Positions 8,523 to 17,846 are shown, counted from the stretch's first letter. The stretch: DNA of 64,000 bases from JANXSF01 sp043745195 (GCA_043745195.1 JAYTTF010000188.1:1-64000); one strand, 5' to 3'. Numbers and translations: made by a program. Notes: generated from the sequence alone by a model not told the origin.

Positions 8523-9980
8523 ATGAGTGAAACAGTAAGCCGACGTACACTGCTGCTATCGGCATTCGCCAATCCAGTGCGCCGTCCAAACATTGTCTAT
8601 GTCCTGGTTGATCAGTGGCGCGCGCAGGCATTTAGCTACCGGGGTGATAAGAACGCGCGCACCCCAGCCGTCGATAGCTTGGCTGCCGAATCCTGCGATT
8701 TCCAAAACGCAGTGTCTGGATTCCCCGTGTGCAGTCCATATCGTGCCACGTTGATGACCGGCCAATATGCCGTGAAGCATGGCCTGGTAGTGAACGATGT
8801 GGAGTTGCGACCTAACGGTGCCACACTGGGAGAAACTTTCAAAAAAGCAGGTTATGCCACCGGTTACATTGGCAAATGGCACATCTACGGAAGTCCTGAA
8901 GGCAAGGCCGAACGCCGCCTTACCTGGATCCCCGAGGAGTCTCGCTTCGGCTTCGATTATTGGAAGACCTGCGAATGCACTCATAACTACAACCGATCTT
9001 TATACTATTTCGGCAACGACAAAACGGAGCGTTATTGGGAAGGTTACGATGCGATTGCGCAAACCACAGATGCCTGCGAATTCATCCGCACCCGCGCTAA
9101 AGCCGGCGATCCATACTTACTGGTTATTTCCCTGGGCCCGCCTCACGATCCCTACCAAACTGCTCCGGAAAAATATCGTGCCCTCTACGAAAAGCAGGAA
9201 ATTCAACTGCGGCCGAATGTCCCGAAATCGCACGCCGAAGAAGGGATCAAAAACCTGCGCGGTTACTATGCCCACATGGCTGCGCTTGACGATTGCGTCC
9301 AGCGATTGAAGAAAGCTGTGGACGATACGGGATTGGCGGAAGACACCGTTTTTGTCTTCGCATCCGACCACGGCGACATGCTGCAAAGCCAGGGCTTGGA
9401 TCACAAACAGCATCCATGGGACGAATCGTTGCGAGTTCCTTTTATGGTTCGCTATCCGCGGCTGTTGGGAAAAAATCGCAGGGTGTTGAACACTCCCATT
9501 GATGCTCCTGACATCATGCCCACGCTGCTGGGTCTTGCGGGGCTCAAAACCCCGGATTCAGTGCAAGGATCGGATATGACTCCGTTAATGACAGGGCGAA
9601 AAAAGGAAGAGGCCGAACCATCCGCACTCCTGAACTTACCAGCTTCTTTTTCTGTAGTGCGACGTAATGGCATCGCTGAGTATCGTGGATTGAGAACGCC
9701 GAGGCATACCTATGTCCGGTCCATCCACGGGCCCTGGCTGCTTTACGATAACAAGACCGACCCCTACCAGATGCATAACCTGGTGAATCAGCCGACGCAT
9801 CGCGATTTGCAATCGCGGATGGAACGAATGTTGGATCGTAAGTTGAAATCCGCCGGCGATGAGTTCCTGCCCGGGGCTCGCTACATTGAACGGGCCAAGG
9901 CATCACATTACCGCGAAGTGAATGCCCAAGTCGGCAGCGCGAAGAGTCCGTGGGGAGATTGGGAATCTACCTGGAAGTAG
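8523..9980 (+). CDS. Sulfatase family protein (type I, formylglycine-dependent)
   Basis: A 485-residue hydrolase of sulfate esters. It begins with a metal-site strand (N-I-V-Y-V-L-V-D-Q), then the activation motif C-S-P-Y-R at residues 70-74, which fits C-x-P-x-R; Cys70 would be converted to formylglycine by a maturation enzyme not present here. G-Y-I-G-K-W-H follows about 48 residues later, and F-A-S-D-H-G-D-M supplies further metal ligands. Residues 1-16 (S-R-R-T-L-L-L-S-A-F-A) resemble a short Tat-like leader but lack a proper hydrophobic core, so localisation is uncertain. Substrate is unknown; family members act on sulfated glycans or phosphonates. It is a lone gene with 120 bases of free upstream sequence. 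Confidence 0.9.
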   Translation: MSETVSRRTLLLSAFANPVRRPNIVYVLVDQWRAQAFSYRGDKNARTPAVDSLAAESCDFQNAVSGFPVCSPYRATLMTGQYAVKHGLVVNDVELRPNGATLGETFKKAGYATGYIGKWHIYGSPEGKAERRLTWIPEESRFGFDYWKTCECTHNYNRSLYYFGNDKTERYWEGYDAIAQTTDACEFIRTRAKAGDPYLLVISLGPPHDPYQTAPEKYRALYEKQEIQLRPNVPKSHAEEGIKNLRGYYAHMAALDDCVQRLKKAVDDTGLAEDTVFVFASDHGDMLQSQGLDHKQHPWDESLRVPFMVRYPRLLGKNRRVLNTPIDAPDIMPTLLGLAGLKTPDSVQGSDMTPLMTGRKKEEAEPSALLNLPASFSVVRRNGIAEYRGLRTPRHTYVRSIHGPWLLYDNKTDPYQMHNLVNQPTHRDLQSRMERMLDRKLKSAGDEFLPGARYIERAKASHYREVNAQVGSAKSPWGDWESTWK

Positions 9981-10233
9981 TTTTGCCTCAACCCGTGTAG
10001 CGCCGTTCGATGGGATCCATGTCTGCCCCCATCAATTGACAATTCCGTGAAATATCGAAGAAACTGTCAATCCTGAATTGACCTCCTCCAATACTGGCTA
10101 TAGTCGTTTGTCTCTGTGCTCCCCCGACCAGATTCAACGCCAGCATTTCGGTTTAGAAGGTCCCGGTCACATTACCTACGTTGTTAAAGACAATTGCCTG
10201 AACAGGGCCGGCAAGCTTACGGCTGTTCCTCAG
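9981..10233. other. Intergenic stretch between convergent genes, possible gene remnant
   Basis: About 250 bases without a convincing intact gene. ATTGACA (10035-10041) and TGTCAAT (10065-10071) form a weak inverted repeat. On the minus strand, directly after the stop of the isomerase gene and in the same frame, about 25 more codons stay open and end in a sandwich-like tail (Q-A-I-V-F-N-N-V-G-N-V-T-G-T-F, stop near 10158). This could be chance or a remnant of a longer gene end. Confidence 0.3.
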
Positions 10234-11085
10234 CTACTTGAAGTAAGCGTCGTTCAACGTAATCTTCGAGCTTCCAATTTCTTCGTAGAGCTTGCGTGCC
10301 CGGATGTTTTCCAGCGCGGTGCGCACTTTCTCAAATGGCATGGGGCTACGGTCGACAACTTGAATAATATGGTAGCCGAAGCCTGTCTTAATCGGCTCAC
10401 TAATACCGCCGTTAGGAAGACTAAAGCTTGCCATTTCAAACTCCGCAGTCATCATACCGCGGGTGAAAGTGGGCAGAGTGCCGCCTAGGTTGGAAGTGGC
10501 TTCATCGTCAGATTGGCTCTTGGCAGCGGTGGCGAAATCCAAGCCCTTACTCAGTTTGTCATGCAGAGCAACGGCAGCAGCCTTGGCTTGTACTTCCGTA
10601 CGATTCAGCCCTTTCAGTCCAGGCTTTTCCACCTTGACACCTTGGTACCGGATCAGAATATGGCGCGCTTGCACTTGAACATAGGTGTGCTTTTCGGAAA
10701 CCCACAAGGCACGCGTGCCCGCTTCGTCCAGCTTGATCTGTTTTTCCAATTCCGGCAGAAGTGCGTTAGCAAGCAGTGTATAGCTGCGGACACGAATCAG
10801 CGACTGCATTTCCTGTGTCTTGTCCATATCGCGGCGCTGCGCCTCTGAAACAAGGGCCAGCAGACGCGCCACATCGCGGCCGGACTGCGGCGATTGGTTG
10901 GAGGCACCCGAAGTGGTTGCACCGGAAGCCCGATCAAAACCCTTCACCAGCTTTTCGTACTCAGCTTTGGTGATGGCGAATTCGCCGGAGCGCAAAACGA
11001 TTGTGTCGTCAGAAACAACTGTTTGTTGGGCGAAAGCGTGGATGGTGATTGAGAAGAGAATTGTAAAAAAGGCTAATTTGGGCAT
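10234..11085 (-). CDS. Exported peptidyl-prolyl isomerase, parvulin (PpiC/SurA) type
   Basis: A 283-residue periplasmic folding helper. A signal peptide ends near residue 19 (H-A-F-A-Q). A helical N-terminal chaperone-like part follows, rich in Arg, Lys and Glu. The rotamase domain covers about residues 138-250: A-R-H-I-L-I-R opens it, then D-F-A-T-A-A-K-S-Q-S-D-D-E-A-T-S-N-L-G-G, and G-F-G-Y-H-I-I-Q-V near the end, the classic parvulin signature. Such proteins isomerise X-Pro bonds and assist outer-membrane protein assembly. The gene lies downstream of, and in the same direction as, a long secreted protein gene, separated by a perfect hairpin. Confidence 0.9.
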   Translation of the reverse strand: MPKLAFFTILFSITIHAFAQQTVVSDDTIVLRSGEFAITKAEYEKLVKGFDRASGATTSGASNQSPQSGRDVARLLALVSEAQRRDMDKTQEMQSLIRVRSYTLLANALLPELEKQIKLDEAGTRALWVSEKHTYVQVQARHILIRYQGVKVEKPGLKGLNRTEVQAKAAAVALHDKLSKGLDFATAAKSQSDDEATSNLGGTLPTFTRGMMTAEFEMASFSLPNGGISEPIKTGFGYHIIQVVDRSPMPFEKVRTALENIRARKLYEEIGSSKITLNDAYFK

Positions 11086-11103
11086 AATACTTTAAGTGGA
11101 AAT

Positions 11104-11128
11104 GGCCGCCGGAATTTCTCCGGCGGCC
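11104..11128. terminator. Perfect 10-bp GC-rich hairpin, possible terminator
   Basis: GGCCGCCGGA (11104-11113) and TCCGGCGGCC (11119-11128) are exact reverse complements around a 5-base loop. It lies just past the stop of the gene ending at 11150 (minus strand) and 18 bases before the start of the parvulin gene. There is no run of T on either side, so intrinsic termination is doubtful. It could slow polymerase or protect the mRNA end. Confidence 0.55.
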
Positions 11129-11149
11129 ACGAAGTTACAGAGTCAGGTT

Positions 11150-12865
11150 CTAGTTACAGCCATTGAATTTATAACTGGCAATCCGTGTCCGCCAGTTGAA
11201 AGTACCATCGGCTGCCAAATATTGGCCGATGTACCAAAAAGTGCAGTCATCAACTGGATCCACTTGCATGGTAGTGTAGTCGCCCCAGCGATTGAGAGCC
11301 GTGCCACTCGATCTTATCGTTTGCGATCCGGTTCCAGTGATGATGGTAGATTCAGCCTGCATTTGGTTGCGCAGGTCAGTCCGATAACGGCCAGCTACTC
11401 TGAGTGAAGGCTTCAAGCCTGCAACCGAATTGGCCACACTGTACCCCATCAACATATTGCCCATTTTATCCATAGCAACGGATGCCATCCAACGGTCTGA
11501 ATTATCCGGTTTATAGGTTGCGTTTTGAAACAAGTTTGGAGTTGCACTAAACGGTGAACGAACTTCGTACCAGCGAACTGCAGAATTAACCCCGCCAGCT
11601 CCATCCGGATCAACGGATTGCGCAACCACCAAACTATCCACTCCACCGCGGTTGCGGTATGCCAAACGATACATTAGGCGATCAGCCAAAGTATCCAATT
11701 GCGTGGTTGTTCCCGGTTGGGGAATGCAGGCTCCACCAGCACCGTTGCAAGCTACTACTGTGCCGGGAGTCGGAAGGTTGATAACGGAACCGGCCGCACC
11801 CCCAAGGCCATCCGTAAGTGTGACGGTGCCGGCTGCAAAGTTTGGTTTCAATTTAAGAATTCGGAGGCTTACACCGCCAAAGGAATAGCGCATCATAACG
11901 TTTCCCTGCGCGACGGTAGTGGGCAACGTTGTGCCATCCAAATCACCGGGAAGAAAGGAGGCGCCGCCTCCATAGAATCCAATTGGTGCGCACAAGGTTG
12001 TGGCAGTATTATCACCGGCCAACATCTTAATGCGGTCCGATGCGCAAAGAGCAACTCCTGTGTTGCTGCCGGCAGGTGTTCCGCCGAACATATTGAAAGT
12101 GGTGTAGTAAGCGTCCGGCCAAATTCCCAACTTGCCATAATCATTAAATCCGCTTGGAGTTGTGGAGCTAAACCCGATTGTGTAGAGGAAATAAGTCCCT
12201 GTAGGATTATTGGTTGTTGAAACAGCGACGCATTGAAAATAAGGACCCGTGACTTGGCCAGACCCATTTGTTGCAAAAGCGAACTGGCTGAGAATCCAGC
12301 GGTCAGCCAGCTTGTCGTACTGCAGAATCGGATCGCCTCGATTGGTTGTCTCGCAAACTCCGCCGACGCCTGTGAATAGCGTGTTCCCGTTTACAGGGCC
12401 AAGTAGAACGGTGCCGTTCTTGGCAAAAATCGCATACTGACTATTTACCCAAGCCACAATGTGGTTAGGGCCAACAGCCATAGTAGTGTCAGGAGGGGCA
12501 CCAGTCATAGTGAAACCAGGTAGACCAACCCCAGGCCCTTCAAAAGTATTATTGGCAACAGCACCAAATGGACGCACTGCTGAGTTCTGTTGTTGTACAA
12601 AGGATGGTAAGGCTGTAATGCTTGCCGGTGCTGATTCCACATCATTAACAACCGGACCATGCTTTTGCAGCATTTCAGAAGCATAGTAAGGGCCTTCAGA
12701 TGTTAGTGCCGCATTGGTTGCGGTCTGCTCTAAGGCGAGTTGATAAAGGGGCTGCGAGACCCCAAGACTGATTGTAGGTACTACTATAGTATCGTTCTGT
12801 TGTGCGAACACAACGGTGCTAAGAAACCCCGCCACAATGCTGGCGGAGAGTATTTTACCTCTCAT
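11150..12865 (-). CDS. Large secreted protein of unknown function, acidobacterial type
   Basis: A 571-residue protein with a signal peptide (residues 1-21, ending V-F-A-Q). The core holds P-P-D-T-T-M-A-V-G-P-N-H-I-V-A-W-V-N-S-Q-Y, then D-P-I-L-Q-Y-D and A-D-R-W-I-L-S-Q-F, a pattern I know from uncharacterised exported proteins of acidobacteria, probably a beta-propeller. Cysteines appear in pairs across the chain, consistent with export. No catalytic motif is visible. It may be transcribed with the parvulin gene downstream, apart from the hairpin between them. Function unknown. Confidence 0.65.
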   Translation of the reverse strand: MRGKILSASIVAGFLSTVVFAQQNDTIVVPTISLGVSQPLYQLALEQTATNAALTSEGPYYASEMLQKHGPVVNDVESAPASITALPSFVQQQNSAVRPFGAVANNTFEGPGVGLPGFTMTGAPPDTTMAVGPNHIVAWVNSQYAIFAKNGTVLLGPVNGNTLFTGVGGVCETTNRGDPILQYDKLADRWILSQFAFATNGSGQVTGPYFQCVAVSTTNNPTGTYFLYTIGFSSTTPSGFNDYGKLGIWPDAYYTTFNMFGGTPAGSNTGVALCASDRIKMLAGDNTATTLCAPIGFYGGGASFLPGDLDGTTLPTTVAQGNVMMRYSFGGVSLRILKLKPNFAAGTVTLTDGLGGAAGSVINLPTPGTVVACNGAGGACIPQPGTTTQLDTLADRLMYRLAYRNRGGVDSLVVAQSVDPDGAGGVNSAVRWYEVRSPFSATPNLFQNATYKPDNSDRWMASVAMDKMGNMLMGYSVANSVAGLKPSLRVAGRYRTDLRNQMQAESTIITGTGSQTIRSSGTALNRWGDYTTMQVDPVDDCTFWYIGQYLAADGTFNWRTRIASYKFNGCN

Positions 12866-12920
12866 ATTATTGCCCCTTATTACTTCTTAAGTTTTACAAC
12901 CGGACATTAAAACAGTTATC

Positions 12921-13586
12921 TTATTGTTTTTTTCTAAGCAATCCGACTACTAATAACCCTGCTGCCGCAACTGCAAAGGTTGCTGGTTCAGGAACTGCTG
13001 CACCTGCGTCTCCAAAAATATTGAAAGCCATTTCCTGATCGTTGGTCGTCCATCCGGTTACAGGATTCAATCCCATTTCCTGTCCCAGGTTTGTGCCGGT
13101 GTTGTTAGCAACACCAATATCAGTCCAGGTCCAATAGAAGTCCGTGAAAGCCACTGATCCCAGTGCGCCGTTATGCAGACTCAGCCAATAAGTTCCCGCA
13201 GCCAGATTGGCGGTAATTGCAAAGTCGTTTTGAAAAGGGGAATACCCCAAAACGGAATTCGCTGCACCTGCTGCAACCCGCGTAGGAGTTACCGTCCCTG
13301 AGGCCACTACAGTATTACTGGGAATGCCTGCTGCATTCGTAAAAATCTGGTAAAAAATAGTGCCGACGTAATCAGCGGGAATAAGTTCAAGATTCCAGAA
13401 GCGAACCCCAGTAAGATTCGTGGAGCTGGCAAGAATGAAATCCTGGGCTTGTTGCGTGTCTGACATATTACTACCGCCTAAGTTTGTAGCGGAAGGGGCA
13501 CCATTGTCCCAAATAACCGCAGCTTGGGCCGCTCCGCTAATGCAAAATACTACTGCTAGGCCGATGCGCATGGCAAGGCTCTTCAT
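12921..13586 (-). CDS. PEP-CTERM sorting domain protein
   Basis: An exported surface protein of about 221 residues. It has a signal peptide (M-K-S-L-A-M-R-I, ending A-A-Q-A), a beta-rich body starting V-I-W-D-N-G, and the C-terminal sorting signal V-P-E-P-A-T-F followed by a hydrophobic span and L-L-R-K-K-Q. In the PEP-CTERM/exosortase system the signal is cut after export and the protein is anchored or released to the surface or biofilm matrix. The ATG at 13586 is chosen because GGAGGA sits at ideal spacing before it; a TTG five codons upstream lies inside that site. No exosortase gene is in this window. Confidence 0.9.
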   Translation of the reverse strand: MKSLAMRIGLAVVFCISGAAQAAVIWDNGAPSATNLGGSNMSDTQQAQDFILASSTNLTGVRFWNLELIPADYVGTIFYQIFTNAAGIPSNTVVASGTVTPTRVAAGAANSVLGYSPFQNDFAITANLAAGTYWLSLHNGALGSVAFTDFYWTWTDIGVANNTGTNLGQEMGLNPVTGWTTNDQEMAFNIFGDAGAAVPEPATFAVAAAGLLVVGLLRKKQ

Positions 13587-13959
13587 ATTAAATTCCTCCA
13601 ATGGTTCTTGGTCAACTAAAATCTATCAATGTATCCCCTAGATACATAAAGGGATGTTCCCTTGCCTTGGCATTTCTTAAGCTACGTTAACTGCACTAAA
13701 TGCTCTTTTCGGGCTAGTGAATACCGAAAGTATATCACAAAACAGCCAAATTGAAACCTTTCAAAATCATGAAAATACGGGATTTACCTAATACTCTGAG
13801 TCCTATCCGTTCTAGGGAATAGAGTCCACCTCTAAGGGGGTACTACCGCTACTTTTGAGTGGCCTGGGGTGTCCGCAAAAATGGGTTATCATTTTTTAGC
13901 AACAACCCTTAAGATAGGGAGTACTGGGCCGCATAAGCTCAGTAAGGCAACCCTCGACT
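13587..13959. promoter_or_regulatory. Divergent promoter region with a 17-bp palindrome
   Basis: About 370 bases between the PEP-CTERM gene (minus) and the TIGR03437 gene (plus), with no gene of its own. TGTATC (13630-13635) and GATACA (13641-13646) form a perfect inverted repeat around CCCTA, about 45 bases upstream of the PEP-CTERM start, where an operator or leader hairpin could act. Near 13830-13845 lies ACCTCTAAGGGGGTACTAC. TTGGCA-N8-GC at 13668-13683 has the spacing of a sigma-54 site on the plus strand, but its -12 half is poor. None of these is proven. Confidence 0.35.
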
Positions 13960-15651
13960 ATGACAAAAACCATCCCATTTCTACTGTTTACAAGTGCCAT
14001 TGGCACTCTCCTCCTTGCTCAACCCTCCATCACTGATGGCGGTATCGTAAATGCGGCAAGCTACGCTAGCCCTGCTAACCCGAACGGGGGTATTGCTCAG
14101 GGTTCAATGTTTATTGTCTTTGGCACTGGAATTGGCCCCGCAAGTCTGGCCCAGGTTTCCAGCTACCCTTTGCCAACCACATTGGGCGGAACTTCCATCC
14201 GCATCACCTCCGGCAGCACAACTGTTAACGCTTTTATGATCTACACCTTGGCGGGACAAGTGGCGGCCATTCTCCCATCGAATACTCCTGTTGGGAACGC
14301 TTCTATCACGCTCACCTACAATGGACAGACCAGCGCAGCCCGCACTTTTAAGGTGGTCAGCAGTTCCTTTGGTACTTTTTCGCGGAACCAGCAAGGCACC
14401 GGACCTGGAATTTTCCAGAATGTGAACAGCGGTACAGATCAGCCAGTGAATTCCTTTGTGGTGCCCGCCAAACCGGGTCAACCCATCATCATGTGGGGAA
14501 CCGGTCTTGGTCCCGCTCCGGGCAATGAAGCAGGCGGACCCATTCCCGGAGACTTAACCGCTATTCCTGTTGAAGTGTACGTCGGCGGGAAATTAGCAGC
14601 AGTAACCTATCGTGGCCGCTCCGGTTGCTGTTCCGGAATTGACCAAGTGGTCTTTACCGTGCCCGATGGCGTAGAAGGATGCAACGTTCCCGTGGCAATC
14701 CGCGCCGGTGGAGTCACCAGCAGTTTCACCACGATCGCAGTTAGCAAGACCGCCGGAAATTGTTCCAGCTTCGCCAGCGGAACCGCAGACGATCTGGCCA
14801 TTGCCCAGCGTACTGGAAGTTATCGTCGCGGAACGGTTACTTTGAACACTACCAGCTTAAAAATAGACCTGGGAATTCCAGGTTTTCCTGCGGCGAATGT
14901 GAAGCTTGAAACAGGAAGTGCCGGTTTCACCAAAAGCACTTTGGATCAGGTATTAGCTTCCTCTGCTACTCAGGATCTTACTCCCGGGTCTTGCATTGTG
15001 TTACCTACACTTGGGGCAACCCTTCCAGTGGATAGCGTTCTGGGAAGTTCGATGGACGCTGGTGCGGTGATCAACGTAAACGGCCCTGGTGGTGCCAAGA
15101 CCTTGAAAAAGACTACTGCGGGCGGGGTTATCGCCTATTCAGAAACTTTCGTGGATCCAACCGCTGGTCTGGGAATCCCCGGATTGCCTGGCGGCAACGC
15201 TACACCTTACCTGGTGCCCGGGACTTACAGAATTGACAACGGCTCAGGTGGTGCAGATGTTGGCGCATTCAGTGGCCAACTTACCGTTCCAACGGCACTC
15301 ACCTGGACCAACGAAGGCTCCATTGTGAACGTGAACCGATCAAACAACTTAACCGTAACCTGGACCGGCGGCAGCAGCGATTCCACGGTGCTTATCATCG
15401 GATTCAGCGCGATAACGGACAAAAGCGGCGCTGCATTTGAATGTCTGGCACAAGGAAACCCCGGAACCTTCACTGTCCCTTCGTGGGTACTTTCGGCACT
15501 ACCGCAAACACTCACCGGGGGATTGGGTTCGTTTAACGGATTAATGGCAATTGGATTGACCAGTCCGCCAGTAAAGTTCAACGCATCAGGTTTGGATTTT
15601 GGTGCGTTGCTGTATCTTTCGTTGAGTGGAAAGAGCGTAAATTTCCAGTAA
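13960..15651 (+). CDS. TIGR03437-family secreted protein (Solibacter-type)
   Basis: A 563-residue exported protein. After a signal peptide (ending L-L-A-Q) comes a two-lobed IPT-like region of about 260 residues: V-N-A-A-S-Y-A near residue 30, then F-G-T-G-I-G-P, L-G-G-T-S-I-R-I, and W-G-T-G-L-G-P-A-P-G. It closes with the cysteine-bearing segment R-S-G-C-C-S-G-I-D-Q-V-V-F and G-C-N-V-P-V, typical of TIGR03437 proteins that are very numerous in Solibacter. The C-terminal 290 residues are beta-rich and unassigned. The family has no known function; surface adhesion or display is the usual guess. The gene stands alone. Confidence 0.85.
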   Translation: MTKTIPFLLFTSAIGTLLLAQPSITDGGIVNAASYASPANPNGGIAQGSMFIVFGTGIGPASLAQVSSYPLPTTLGGTSIRITSGSTTVNAFMIYTLAGQVAAILPSNTPVGNASITLTYNGQTSAARTFKVVSSSFGTFSRNQQGTGPGIFQNVNSGTDQPVNSFVVPAKPGQPIIMWGTGLGPAPGNEAGGPIPGDLTAIPVEVYVGGKLAAVTYRGRSGCCSGIDQVVFTVPDGVEGCNVPVAIRAGGVTSSFTTIAVSKTAGNCSSFASGTADDLAIAQRTGSYRRGTVTLNTTSLKIDLGIPGFPAANVKLETGSAGFTKSTLDQVLASSATQDLTPGSCIVLPTLGATLPVDSVLGSSMDAGAVINVNGPGGAKTLKKTTAGGVIAYSETFVDPTAGLGIPGLPGGNATPYLVPGTYRIDNGSGGADVGAFSGQLTVPTALTWTNEGSIVNVNRSNNLTVTWTGGSSDSTVLIIGFSAITDKSGAAFECLAQGNPGTFTVPSWVLSALPQTLTGGLGSFNGLMAIGLTSPPVKFNASGLDFGALLYLSLSGKSVNFQ

Positions 15652-15658
15652 CGTGATT

Positions 15659-15689
15659 CTGTGGAGCAGACTTCCAGTTTGCTCCACAG
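15659..15689. terminator. 10-bp hairpin between convergent genes
   Basis: CTGTGGAGCA (15659-15668) pairs perfectly with TGCTCCACAG (15680-15689) around an 11-base loop, eight bases after the TIGR03437 stop. There is no clean T run after it. Its position between two convergent genes fits a terminator. Confidence 0.5.
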
Positions 15690-15790
15690 GAAATGTTGTG
15701 ACATTTTCCCTCACAACCTGAGTTTTTCGGACGTCGTGAAATTCAGATTAGAAGTCGTGCTGGATTGTCTTTAGTAGCAAGCCTGATTGA

Positions 15791-17803
15791 CTAATTCACA
15801 TTAATCGTTGCTGATTTCGTATCGCCTGCATAGCTTGCTTGCACTGTTGCTGTTGCCGGCCCAGGACCAGCAGTAAATCCAATAGCCCCAAAGTATGTGC
15901 CCTCAGGTATGTTGATGACGTTGGAACCTAACGGTACCGCAATTGGATTGCTGTTTAACAATGTCACAACGGCTCCGCCAGGAGGGGCCGGGTGCGCCAA
16001 CCCAACAGATAACTGCGAGGCTTGTCCCGGATTCACTGAGGCAGTAAGGAATTCCACAACGAAGATGGCTGGCACTACGTTCAAAGTTTCCTGCCTCGTT
16101 GTACCGGCATGAGTTGCAGTGATGACTGTGGATTTGTTAGTTGCCACCTGCGAGGAAGCAATGGTGAAGCTTCCCCTACCTATCCCCGCCGGAATGAATA
16201 TGGACGCGGGTACTGTCGCCGCCGAAGTGTCAGAACTCATCAACACAACAGTAATGCCACCGGCCGGGGCACTACCATTTAGATAAACAGTTCCAGTAAC
16301 ACTAACACCTGCCGAAGTGCTCCCACGACTAAAATTCAAAAAGCTTAGTAGCGGCGCAACCGCCAAGGTATTCTTCAGCACAGTAGCACCAAAGGTTGCG
16401 TTGATTGCGAAAGCTAAAGTTGAGGTTACAGCGCTAGTGGTGATTGGGAAGGTTGCGCTTCTTGCTCCTGCCTGGATACTGACGGATGATGGAACCGATG
16501 CCGCAGTTGGAACCTGACTACTCAGAGTCACTATGGTTCCGCCTACCGGTGCCGCTGTTGCGAGGGTAACTGTTCCAGTTGTCGCCGCGCCTCCAACCAA
16601 TTCTCTTGAGGCAATTAACAATGAGTCCGTTGGTGCTGGGGGGTTGAATGGAGCCCGTCCGGTTATCGGAAACGGCCGATACAGCGGGTCGCCAATGTTT
16701 AGAATCATCCATTTTAACCAGCGGGTATTTCGCAGAAAGGCGTCGCCAACATTGGCTCCTTCAAGCAAATTTCGCGCCAGTCCGCCTGCTCTGGTTAAGC
16801 CTTGCAAATAGGGTTCATTAACAGCACCACTGCTGACGGTAACACCAGCTTGCAATCCATTGTTAACCCAGTTCGGCCCACTTCTTGGATCGCCGGCGGA
16901 GAAGCTGTCCAAATGAAGTCCTATGGAACCCGGGGCGAAATTGAAAACACCCGGCCCGTTGTAATTGTTATAGCTGTACCATCCTGCATAGAAAGCAATC
17001 GGGGCAGAAGGAGATGGACAAGTAAGGGGGGCCGGAGCAGTTCCAAATTCTTCGCCGTTTAAGTCTTCAGTAACTGTGAAGCTGGCCTGACCCAGAAATG
17101 TTGCCGCTTGATGGAGATCCCACTCGCCTGACCCGAAGCCATAATCTGATGCCGACGCAATGTTATTCCGCAGGTCGATGCAGACCGCCCCGGCGAGATT
17201 GTTCATTGCAAAAGTAGCACGGTCTACCAAGCCATTCGCAATAGCTGGAGTGGCTCCATCCAAACGCCATACGGAGTAGATCAAGGTGCTGCGCGGTGAA
17301 GACCTCCAGGCTTCGAGAGCTTGAAAGGGCAGGTTGTAGTTGCCCTGACTTTGGTTATCGGCAAAGTAACGATGGGCGGCTGAAGGAAATATATTGAAGT
17401 ATTGCGTGGCATATTGATCCCAAACATCAGCGAGGTAGGAATCAAGCGCATAGAACTGGCCGTTATTTGCATCGACGCGAAAAGGGCGAATGTAAGCCAA
17501 AACAATATATAGAATATTTGTCCGGCCCACGCTGGTAAGGCAATTGCGGATTGGGTTCCTGACAAAGGTATTGTAGTCTGCTTCGCTCAGCGAGGTTGCC
17601 GCCACATTGGGGAGCGTGATTGGGCAAACGTTGGAAACCAAACGCGCGGCTGTATAGTGGTCCTTAACGGCTATGGAATCGGCGGAGTTAGTTGCGTAAA
17701 CAACCATCGTTTTGGCCGCCAGCGGATCGGCTGCGTAAAGGCAACCCGCAGGCAAAGCCAGCATTGTCGCAAAACAAATATTCTTCATCACACTATTGAG
17801 CAT
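15791..17803 (-). CDS. TIGR03790-family protein with C-terminal Ig-like repeats
   Basis: A 670-residue exported protein. It has a signal peptide (ending C-L-Y-A-A-D), then about 370 residues matching the TIGR03790 family as I recall it: M-V-V-Y-A-T-N-S-A-D-S at the front, N-I-L-Y-I-V-L-A-Y in the middle, and W-L-K-W-M-I-L-N-I-G-D-P-L-Y-R-P-F at the end. From about residue 390 come three related repeats of about 90 residues (P-x-G-G-x-x-V-x-L-S-S ... V-P-x-S-V-x-I), beta-sandwich modules. Role unknown. The ATG at 17803 has GGAGAAAA in front. It diverges from the PEP-CTERM gene with only 43 bases between starts. Confidence 0.75.
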   Translation of the reverse strand: MLNSVMKNICFATMLALPAGCLYAADPLAAKTMVVYATNSADSIAVKDHYTAARLVSNVCPITLPNVAATSLSEADYNTFVRNPIRNCLTSVGRTNILYIVLAYIRPFRVDANNGQFYALDSYLADVWDQYATQYFNIFPSAAHRYFADNQSQGNYNLPFQALEAWRSSPRSTLIYSVWRLDGATPAIANGLVDRATFAMNNLAGAVCIDLRNNIASASDYGFGSGEWDLHQAATFLGQASFTVTEDLNGEEFGTAPAPLTCPSPSAPIAFYAGWYSYNNYNGPGVFNFAPGSIGLHLDSFSAGDPRSGPNWVNNGLQAGVTVSSGAVNEPYLQGLTRAGGLARNLLEGANVGDAFLRNTRWLKWMILNIGDPLYRPFPITGRAPFNPPAPTDSLLIASRELVGGAATTGTVTLATAAPVGGTIVTLSSQVPTAASVPSSVSIQAGARSATFPITTSAVTSTLAFAINATFGATVLKNTLAVAPLLSFLNFSRGSTSAGVSVTGTVYLNGSAPAGGITVVLMSSDTSAATVPASIFIPAGIGRGSFTIASSQVATNKSTVITATHAGTTRQETLNVVPAIFVVEFLTASVNPGQASQLSVGLAHPAPPGGAVVTLLNSNPIAVPLGSNVINIPEGTYFGAIGFTAGPGPATATVQASYAGDTKSATINVN

Positions 17804-17846
17804 TTTTCTCCGTTTTTTGTAAGTCGCGGCGTGTTATTGTTTTTGT

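Noticed and set aside
10078..10488. 136-codon plus-strand gene
   Set aside because: It overlaps the well-supported parvulin gene on the other strand and is its shadow in the antisense direction.
13668..13683. Sigma-54 promoter on the plus strand
   Set aside because: GG and GC have correct spacing but the -12 half is AAGC rather than TTGC, and the site is about 275 bases from the gene; no activator site was seen.
13800..13959. Riboswitch-like leader before the TIGR03437 gene
   Set aside because: GC-rich short pairings are present, but no match to conserved cores of known riboswitch classes could be made by eye.
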